Positions 14,259 to 19,090 of a stretch of 19,090 nucleotides of DNA are shown here, in pieces. The stretch lies in the NCBI GenBank assembly GCA_021780625.1, contig JAJXYI010000126.1, positions 1-19,090 on the forward strand. The letters run 5' to 3'. The position numbers and the translations under genes are program-made. Every line of letters starts with the position of its first letter. The first letter of the stretch is position 1. Source of the stretch: a bacterium (GTDB lineage Bacteria > Verrucomicrobiota > Verrucomicrobiae > Opitutales > Opitutaceae). The notes under the pieces were generated by a model, which was not told the DNA's origin, searched no databases, and worked only from the letters and a program-made list of their open reading frames with translations.

Positions 14259-14281
14259 AAATTTCCACCGAGTGGAAATTT
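14259..14281. repeat. Perfect 10-bp dyad downstream of zinc-ribbon gene
   Basis: AAATTTCCAC (14259-14268) and GTGGAAATTT (14272-14281) are perfect inverted repeats around CGA. It starts 18 bases after the zinc-ribbon stop on the - strand. The stem ends in A/T runs, so as RNA it resembles a bidirectional terminator; as DNA it could be an activator site for the late operon. The 113-base spacer (14187-14299) holds no other clear feature. Confidence 0.5.
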
Positions 14282-14299
14282 CAACCGGGAGAATTTTCC

Positions 14300-14722
14300 C
14301 TATTGTTGGCCCATCGCCGCCTGCATCTTCCGCACCTTCTCGGCGGTCTCTTGCTCGATGCGTCGCTGAAAGTCGGCATCGGATTCGATGATGCCTTCCC
14401 GCTGGAGCACCGTGCAACTGATCGGGAACCGGGTCTTTGCAGCGAGATATGGCATGTGAGTAATCTCATCCACATTGATGAAGATCTCCGAGTAACCAAA
14501 GCCATTCCGGGGAACGACCTCAAAGCCCACCCGCCCCCCGGTAATGACGTGAAACTTGCCGAGTCCAAAGCCGATGACGGCCACCAGGAGCAATGCGAGA
14601 GCGACGATAGATCCGGTCCGGGACGCAGCCTTCTTCGCGACGAGCGGTTCTCCGCAACCGGGACAGGCCTGGGCGTTCGAAGAAACCTCACGTTGGCAGC
14701 TTGGACATTTGATGAGAGTCAT
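14300..14722 (-). CDS. Zinc-ribbon membrane protein
   Basis: A 140-residue protein. Residues 6-23 form a zinc ribbon (CPSC at 6-9, CPGC at 20-23). A short basic linker leads to one transmembrane helix (about 38-56, IVALALLLVAVIGFGLG). The following 85 residues would lie outside the inner membrane, with strands (RVGFEVVPRN, YSEIFINVDEITHMPYL) and a charged helical end (DFQRRIEQETAEKVRKMQ). The base composition is less GC-rich than the late genes. It lies between repressor and late operon, where phages often carry lysogenic accessory genes. It may be expressed with the repressor and could alter the host envelope or exclude other phages, but no family is recognised. Confidence 0.8.
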   Translation of the reverse strand: MTLIKCPSCQREVSSNAQACPGCGEPLVAKKAASRTGSIVALALLLVAVIGFGLGKFHVITGGRVGFEVVPRNGFGYSEIFINVDEITHMPYLAAKTRFPISCTVLQREGIIESDADFQRRIEQETAEKVRKMQAAMGQQ

Positions 14723-14847
14723 GGCGTTTTATCGATTTGATGCTGGCTATTTGCAGGAAACGTTCAGGCTGGATTTTTGGGTGTATTCGTGCAGGTGAGA
14801 CGTTGCTTCAATGATTACCACCAGCGGGCTGCGACGCATCTGGCATC

Positions 14848-15141
14848 GTGGCCGACAACGTCGTTCCATTTCCAAATAAGCTCGGGATCCCCCAGCAGCT
14901 AAGATTGCGGCTCGCGCGGGCGACGACGCTGCATGAAGCGACGGCAGTCGGATTGGCGGCAATTGTCCTTTTGGATCTCATGGACCGCCCGTCTTCTGCC
15001 CAGGCTTGTGTAATTCCGTTTCCTCCGGCGGCAAAAGCTCGGAAAGGATTTCCTGCGCGCGGCCCAAGGTCGAAGCATCGAAATCAGCGCGGCGAGAAGC
15101 GGAGAGTGGTTGCTCGAGGTGCATCTTCATCTGCTCGTTGA
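14848..15141 (+). CDS. Doubtful small ORF opposite the repressor 3' end
   Basis: A 97-codon frame from GTG 14848. The first 47 residues look protein-like (VVPFPNKLGIPQQL, then ATTLHEATAVGLAAIVLLDLMD), while the part overlapping the repressor gene is basic and low-complexity. It runs against both neighbours and lacks a Shine-Dalgarno. Bases 14723-14847 before it hold nothing else recognisable. It could be a real convergent gene or chance. Confidence 0.3.
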   Translation: MADNVVPFPNKLGIPQQLRLRLARATTLHEATAVGLAAIVLLDLMDRPSSAQACVIPFPPAAKARKGFPARGPRSKHRNQRGEKRRVVARGASSSAR

Positions 15142-15499
15142 TCCAACCCAAGCGGCTCTGGTCGTTCCCCGCGAGCCGCATGATGTGCTCAAATCGCCTG
15201 CGCACTTCCCGCGCGACAGGGGGAGGAGGCTTAGCGCCGGATGTGATGTCAGTTCTCTTTTCGTCTCCATAGAGAGACCTCTCGTCCGCGACTTGATATT
15301 CCTCTTTTATCGATCCGATCTTCACGGCCGATTGGATCTGAAAGAGCTTCATTCGGATCAGTTCCGATACCTCTTCCTTACCTCGCTCCAGACGCGAAAC
15401 CCATTCGCGTGTGACCCCTAGATAATTCGCCATCTTCTCCTGCCCCCAGCCCAGCTGGCGACGGATATCATGCAATTGGTGATTCAGGGATCTATCCAT
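14978..15499 (-). CDS. XRE-family phage repressor
   Basis: A 173-residue protein with an N-terminal Cro/C1-type helix-turn-helix (residues about 8-56; recognition region QEKMANYLGVTREWVSRLERG at 20-40). The remainder is helical with basic patches (VAREVRRRFEHIMRLAG) and no LexA-type Ser-Lys protease motif, so induction by RecA self-cleavage is not indicated. It reads away from the early operon across a 95-base region with dyads, the classical repressor position, and presumably represses the early promoter and controls its own. Mu's own repressor belongs to a different HTH family; XRE repressors occur in other transposable phages. Confidence 0.85.
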   Translation of the reverse strand: MDRSLNHQLHDIRRQLGWGQEKMANYLGVTREWVSRLERGKEEVSELIRMKLFQIQSAVKIGSIKEEYQVADERSLYGDEKRTDITSGAKPPPPVAREVRRRFEHIMRLAGNDQSRLGWINEQMKMHLEQPLSASRRADFDASTLGRAQEILSELLPPEETELHKPGQKTGGP

Positions 15500-15512
15500 G
15501 TGATCGGGTAGA

Positions 15513-15576
15513 GTTCACTTTTTTGAAGTAACTTCTCTTTTTGGTGTTGACGTGAAGTTAGTTCACGTGTGTGAAC
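15513..15576. promoter_or_regulatory. Operator region between repressor and Cro-like gene
   Basis: Three related dyads lie here: TGAAGTAACTTCT (15524-15536), TGAAGTTAGTTCA (15553-15565) and GTTCACGTGTGTGAAC (15561-15576), plus a lone GTTCAC at 15513-15518. The first two share TGAA-5-TTC(A/T) and are centred 29 bases apart, close to three helical turns. A -35-like TTGACG (15547-15552) abuts the second dyad, consistent with a repressed rightward early promoter; no good -10 box is seen at normal spacing. Confidence 0.6.
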
Positions 15577-15594
15577 TATGCACACATACACCCC

Positions 15595-15771
15595 ATGCCT
15601 TCACGAAATCAAGCCCGAATCGCTTTTCGAAAGAAACTGGCCGAGAAGGATCTCTCGGTTAAGGACCTCGCTGCGAGGGTCGGGTATCCGCGCGAAACCG
15701 TCTCGCGCGCAATCCACCATCAGAAGTTCCCGAGGGTGCTAGCGAAGATTCGGGAGGTGCTCTATGCATGA
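15595..15771 (+). CDS. Cro/Ner-like helix-turn-helix regulator
   Basis: A 58-residue protein starting at ATG 15595. The open frame begins at GTG 15571, but that codon is part of the operator dyad, so the later ATG is preferred. Residues 20-42 form a helix-turn-helix (LSVKDLAARVGYPRETVSRAI); the rest is basic helix. As first gene of the rightward operon and facing the repressor, it likely competes for the operators and turns repressor or early transcription down, as Cro or Mu Ner do. The next gene begins before its stop. Confidence 0.75.
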   Translation: MPSRNQARIAFRKKLAEKDLSVKDLAARVGYPRETVSRAIHHQKFPRVLAKIREVLYA

Positions 15772-15973
15772 GGTGGCGACAGCGCTAACGGTCGCGTTTC
15801 GACACATCGACGACCCAACGACCAGCGAGACCGAGCGTGAGGCAATTCTCAAGGCCATGGTACGCTGCATGCGCGGCGAACCCGCCGAAACAGCCTCGCG
15901 GGTACTCCATCACCTCCACGAGGCCAAGAGCCACCAGCTGACGCTTCGAGGCATCCTCGAGCGCCGCGCCTGA
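15764..15973 (+). CDS. Small helical early protein (69 aa)
   Basis: A 69-residue protein with mainly helical, charged sequence (SETEREAILKAMVRCMRG, AETASRVLHHLHEAKSHQLTLRGILERRA). No family recognised. ATG 15764 overlaps the end of the Cro-like gene by eight bases and is preceded by GGGAGG at good distance. The downstream HTH gene starts two bases after its stop. It is part of the early operon; a regulatory or adaptor role is only a guess. Confidence 0.7.
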   Translation: MHEVATALTVAFRHIDDPTTSETEREAILKAMVRCMRGEPAETASRVLHHLHEAKSHQLTLRGILERRA

Positions 15974-15975
15974 CG

Positions 15976-16302
15976 ATGACTGAGCAACTCCAGTTTTCGG
16001 CGATGCTGCACAGCCTCGACTTCCCCGGCCGCACTACCCTGCGCGCCGAAGAGATCGCCGCCAAGCTGGGGATCACCCGCCAGCACGTCCTCAATCACAT
16101 TGAGGATGGCTCGCTCCAGGCGATCGATGCCCGACGCGACGGCGTCGAGCGCCGCTGCCTGCGGGTCCCGCTCGAGTCCTACCGCGATTGGATCGTGCGC
16201 CGCCTCACCACGCCCTCCGAGCGCCGCAATCTCCTTCGTGACCTGCCAAAGGCCACGCTCCGCGAACTCCGCCGCGAGATCGACCAGATCCTCGCCGCCT
16301 AA
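15976..16302 (+). CDS. HTH DNA-binding protein (MerR/excisionase-like)
   Basis: A 108-residue protein. Residues 20-65 fit a winged HTH_17/MerR-like domain: TLRAEEIAAKLGITRQHVLNHIEDGSLQAID, then a basic hairpin (RRDGVERRCLRVPLESYRDWI). The C-terminal part is a charged helix (LRELRREIDQIL). Such domains bind phage ends or regulatory DNA, so a role in early regulation or in transposition-end architecture is possible. It lies between the Cro operon and the DUF3102-like gene with very short gaps. Confidence 0.75.
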   Translation: MTEQLQFSAMLHSLDFPGRTTLRAEEIAAKLGITRQHVLNHIEDGSLQAIDARRDGVERRCLRVPLESYRDWIVRRLTTPSERRNLLRDLPKATLRELRREIDQILAA

Positions 16303-16311
16303 ACCCCTCCT

Positions 16312-17034
16312 ATGTCCAAAACATCGAAATCAACTTCCGCCCTTGTCGTCCTCGGCGACAAGGAACTCGGCTTCAACGCCCAGCAGCTGCCCAAGCTCCA
16401 GGCCGCAGCGCTCCAGCTGATCGACCAGGTGCGCCTCCTTGAGAGGCAGAGCGCCGGCCATGCCATCATGGCGGGTCTCACGCTGCACCGCGTGAAGGTC
16501 TCGCTGAAGTTCGGCGAGTTTATGCCCTGGCTCAAGGCCAACGTCCGCGGCGTCCGGTATTCGCAGTGCAACTACTACATGCGCCTCGCCACGGTCTTCG
16601 TCGAGAAGCAGCATGTCAAAAAGCCCGACCTACTCGCGTTGCCCGGCGACCAGACGAGTCTCGCGATCGACGAGCAAGCCAGCGACGAGACGCGCACCTT
16701 TTTCCTCAAGCTTTCCGAGTTTGTCGGCGACCGTTCCCTCAACGACCTCCTCGAGAAATACGGCATCAAGGGAGCTCCTGCTCTCGGGGGCGCCCGCGAA
16801 AAAGCCGACACCGACGAGCCGGCGCCTGCGCCCACCCCCGAGGCACTGTACCTCCAAAGTCGCGATGAGATCGGCGACCTGATCACCCGCGCCGAGGGGC
16901 TGCTCCTGCGCGAGAACCGGCTCCAGTTCCTCGTCGGTCATCCCGAGGAAATCAACGGCGTCGCGGCCTCGCTGCGCGCCCTGGCCGACAAGGTCGAAGC
17001 CGCCGCCAAGGACCTCACACGCAAGTCAGCCTAA
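16312..17034 (+). CDS. DUF3102-like phage early protein
   Basis: A 240-residue protein. Residues about 49-97 resemble the DUF3102 pattern: GHAIMAGLTLHRVKVSLKFGEFMPWLKAN, then YSQCNYYMRLAT. In that family the Gly-x-Phe/Trp...Trp-Leu and S-x-x-x-N-Y-M-R-L-A motifs are characteristic, and it is found in phage and plasmid regions. The rest includes a DUF-like middle (ETRTFFLKLSEFVGDRSLNDLLEKYGIKG), a Pro/Ala linker and a helical end. Function is unknown; being just upstream of the transposase suggests an accessory role in replication or target choice. The leader (AAACCCCTCCT) is SD-less. Confidence 0.75.
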   Translation: MSKTSKSTSALVVLGDKELGFNAQQLPKLQAAALQLIDQVRLLERQSAGHAIMAGLTLHRVKVSLKFGEFMPWLKANVRGVRYSQCNYYMRLATVFVEKQHVKKPDLLALPGDQTSLAIDEQASDETRTFFLKLSEFVGDRSLNDLLEKYGIKGAPALGGAREKADTDEPAPAPTPEALYLQSRDEIGDLITRAEGLLLRENRLQFLVGHPEEINGVAASLRALADKVEAAAKDLTRKSA

Positions 17035-17047
17035 CCCCTTCTTTCCG

Positions 17048-19090
17048 ATGCACCCGCTCGAACTCGTCACGTCGCCTGATTCCGCACCGGCTTCGATCGT
17101 CGCCTTCTCGGTGCCGATGGCGGACAGCCTCCAATTCGCTTCCCTCCCGGAGGCGCGACGCCACGAGGTCACAGTCACGCTTCGGCTGATCGAGCGGGTG
17201 CATCACCTCCTCCGCGAAACATCGCTGCATCAGGCCTGCAAGATCATCGCAGCTTCCTCGCAGCACATCATGCGCGGATGCTCCGCGGGAACGCTGCGCC
17301 GCAAGTACGAGGCCTACGTCGAGTCTGGCCACAAGTGGACGGCGCTCGTCGCCGCCTACAAGGGCCCAAAGGCCGGTCTCCCCGCGGAATTCATCGAGTA
17401 CGTCCGCCAGCTCGCCGAAGAGAATCAGCGCTCCATGGCCGAGGCCTTCGCCCTGGTGCGCGACCTCTGGCGTAACGGGCATCCGATCCCCGGATACGGC
17501 ACCTGGGCCGAGCACTACCTCAAGCTCTACCCCGAGCGACCGCTCCCCAAGCACATCCCGACCAGTTTCATCCCCGCCGGCTGGAGCAACCGCACCCTCT
17601 ACCGCAAGGCCCCCACGAAGGGCGCCCGCACGCTCTACCAGCGCGGTTTCGCAGCGGCAAAGAAGCATTTCCCGAGCGTGAAGCGCGACCCCTCCCAGCT
17701 GCGCCCGCTCGAGCTGATCGTGATCGACGACTTTGAACTCGACTGCCTGTGCGTCTTCCGCGGCGACGCCAAGAACAAGCCCCAGATCGGTCGCGTCGCC
17801 GGGCTCCTCGCCATGGACGTCGCCACCCGCCGGAAGCTCCACTGGGGCCTCGGCCAGCGCATGGAGCGCGAGGAGCGTCAGGCCGACGGCACCGTCAAGA
17901 CCGTCCGCACGGGCATTTCTCGGATCGATGTCCAGATGTTCATTCACACGCTGATCGAGAAATACGGTCTCCCCGCCTACCAGATAACGATTCTTTGCGA
18001 AAACGCCGCCGCGTCGATCTCACCCGAGCTTGAGCTGTCCCTCAGCGCCCTGTTCGGCGGCGCGATCAAGGTCGAGCGCACCGGGCTGATCAATTTCCGC
18101 GGCCTGTCCAATGGCTTTGTCCAAGGCGGCGGTCGCCCCTGGGACAAGGGCTGGATCGAGTCCGCCTTCAACTTCCTCTGGAACCGCCTCGGCAATCTCC
18201 CCGGCTACAAGGGAAATAACGCCCGGCTCAACGCTCCCGCCGATCTCGAGGCCAAGCTCAAATACACGCGGCTCCTCATCGGCCAGGGCGAGGGCGCCCT
18301 CAATCTCACACCCGAGGAGATCGCCCAGGTGCGTCTCCCGTTCCCGTCGATCGAGTCTCTGACGCAGGCCTTCGCCTGGGCGTGCGCCTCCATGGACGCC
18401 CGGACCGATCACAAGTACCTCGGCTTCGACCGGGTGACCGAATTCTTCCTCGCCGAAGCGTCCGACCCGGTGCCGTTCTCGTCGCTCGCACTGTTGAGCC
18501 CCGCCGAGCAGACCGCCGTCAAGCCCGTCGAGCGCATGGAATCTCCCCTCGAGCGCTGGGCTCGCCTGACGATGAACGCTCCGCGCACGCCCGTCCAGGC
18601 GCCCGTCCTCGCGCTATTCCTGCTCACGCCAAAGAAGGTCATCTGGCGCAACCAGGCCCTTTCCTTTGTCCACGGCGGCAAGGGCTATTCCTACGTCGAC
18701 GAAGACGGCAAGCTCCTCGTCGACGTGGAGGAGGGGACAACTTTCCTCGGCTACTTCGATCCGGCCAACCCCGAGAACCTCCATGTCGCCACCCTCCAGG
18801 GCGCCTACAAGGGCACGCTCAAGCGCCTCGGCGGCCGGCGCGGCATGGTCGACATCCGCGACAATGCCGCGGTCTCCGAGGCCGGCGGCCAGATCGCCAA
18901 GATCGTCAACCGCACCGTCGCCGAAATCCGCGAACGCCATGCCGAGGAGGACGCCCAGCTCGCCGCCGACCGCGCCCACAATGACGCCATCGTGCAGGCC
19001 CACCAGGAGCGCAGCGTGGGCCTTTCCCGCGCCGAACACCTCGCCCAGGCCGTCGGCCAGATCGCCGCCGCCAAGATCGCGCAGGACGCC
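17048..19090 (+). CDS. MuA-family DDE transposase (3' end outside window)
   Basis: An open frame of 681 codons from ATG 17048 to the window end with no stop, so the gene is cut. Residues 1-215 are N-terminal DNA-binding helices (GCSAGTLRRKYEAYVESGHKW, WSNRTLYRKAP). The RNase H-like core follows: IVIDDFELDCLCVF (224-237) with Asp228 as the likely first catalytic residue, LLAMDVATRRKLHWGL, ITILCENAAA (313-322) where the second acid would be Glu318, and DKGWIESAFNF with Glu371 as the third. Then come ARTDHKYLGFDRV, a Mu-type C-terminal beta-barrel (LGYFDPANPENLHVATLQGAYKG) and a long Ala/Gln-rich helix. It joins phage ends to target DNA for integration and replicative transposition. A MuB-like ATPase would be expected just beyond. 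Confidence 0.93.
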   Translation, partial: MHPLELVTSPDSAPASIVAFSVPMADSLQFASLPEARRHEVTVTLRLIERVHHLLRETSLHQACKIIAASSQHIMRGCSAGTLRRKYEAYVESGHKWTALVAAYKGPKAGLPAEFIEYVRQLAEENQRSMAEAFALVRDLWRNGHPIPGYGTWAEHYLKLYPERPLPKHIPTSFIPAGWSNRTLYRKAPTKGARTLYQRGFAAAKKHFPSVKRDPSQLRPLELIVIDDFELDCLCVFRGDAKNKPQIGRVAGLLAMDVATRRKLHWGLGQRMEREERQADGTVKTVRTGISRIDVQMFIHTLIEKYGLPAYQITILCENAAASISPELELSLSALFGGAIKVERTGLINFRGLSNGFVQGGGRPWDKGWIESAFNFLWNRLGNLPGYKGNNARLNAPADLEAKLKYTRLLIGQGEGALNLTPEEIAQVRLPFPSIESLTQAFAWACASMDARTDHKYLGFDRVTEFFLAEASDPVPFSSLALLSPAEQTAVKPVERMESPLERWARLTMNAPRTPVQAPVLALFLLTPKKVIWRNQALSFVHGGKGYSYVDEDGKLLVDVEEGTTFLGYFDPANPENLHVATLQGAYKGTLKRLGGRRGMVDIRDNAAVSEAGGQIAKIVNRTVAEIRERHAEEDAQLAADRAHNDAIVQAHQERSVGLSRAEHLAQAVGQIAAAKIAQDA

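Larger units (their letters stand above)
1..19090. mobile_element. Transposable Mu-type prophage, internal part
   Basis: The whole window reads as one phage genome: MuA-like transposase and early regulators run rightward, and packaging, head and tail genes run leftward from a central repressor. The combination of MuA-family transposase, DUF935 portal, I-like protease, DUF1320 adaptor and F/G-like proteins is typical of transposable phages. No ordinary chromosomal gene, tRNA or rRNA is seen. Neither terminus is in the window: the transposase is open at the right edge and the receptor-binding gene is cut at the left edge. Whether the phage is active cannot be judged, but no frameshifts or nonsense codons were seen in the recognisable genes. 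Confidence 0.9.

Noticed and set aside
14747..14962. 71-codon - strand frame between repressor and zinc-ribbon gene
   Set aside because: Low-complexity Arg/Ser/Pro-rich sequence without Shine-Dalgarno, overlapping another doubtful frame; no protein-like pattern.
15547..15575. Complete sigma70 promoter for the early operon
   Set aside because: TTGACG is a fair -35 box, but no AT-rich -10 is present 16-18 bases later, so only the operator region is annotated.
17015..17947. 310-codon open frame on the - strand
   Set aside because: It lies antisense to the transposase, whose motifs are clear, and has no domain-like sequence.
1..19090. CRISPR arrays, tRNAs, insertion sequences, prophage ends
   Set aside because: No regularly spaced repeats, cloverleaf-like sequences, separate transposon genes or terminal repeats were found on reading both strands.

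Overview
The window is the central part of a transposable (Mu-type) tailed-phage genome, almost certainly an integrated prophage, in a high-GC bacterium. Two lipoproteins with lipoboxes suggest a diderm (Gram-negative-type) host. Many genes start without a Shine-Dalgarno sequence. The host taxon cannot be fixed from the sequence; an Opitutaceae/Verrucomicrobiota-type host is a weak impression only. Both ends of the window cut through genes, and neither prophage end is visible.

Layout. A regulatory switch lies at about 14.98-15.77 kb: a leftward XRE repressor faces a rightward Cro/Ner-like regulator across a 95-base region with GTGAA/TTCAC dyads. To the right (15.6-19.09 kb, + strand) is the early operon: Cro-like protein, small helical protein, HTH protein, DUF3102-like protein, then a MuA-family DDE transposase that is still open at the window end. 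To the left (- strand, 14.7 kb down to 1) lie a zinc-ribbon membrane protein and then a long, tightly packed late operon. It encodes a lysis/accessory cluster (two-helix membrane protein, two lipoproteins, membrane coiled-coil protein), small terminase, large terminase, DUF935 portal, Mu I-like protease/scaffold, a 51-residue protein, a capsid cement-like protein, major capsid, DUF1320 gp36-like adaptor, F-like minor head protein, G-like morphogenesis protein, tail terminator-like protein, tail tube, a small protein and a receptor-binding protein. The head genes are Mu-like. A tail tube with no sheath gene seen so far points to a non-contractile tail (B3/D3112 style), but the rest of the tail region is outside the window.

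The most interesting element is at the left edge. The last gene (872 down to 1) encodes a C-type-lectin/formylglycine-enzyme-fold protein that closely resembles the variable proteins of diversity-generating retroelements (DGRs), such as Bordetella phage Mtd. The window cuts the gene just where the variable repeat would begin, so a template repeat and reverse transcriptase may lie immediately to the left. Other notable points are a transposase whose second catalytic acid appears to be Glu, stable hairpins after the capsid and tail-tube genes, repeated C-rich SD-less leaders, and no recognisable endolysin in the lysis-type cluster.

Together the genes describe a temperate phage that would replicate by transposition (right arm), switch through a repressor/Cro pair (centre) and package DNA into a Mu-like head bearing a possibly self-diversifying adhesin (left arm).
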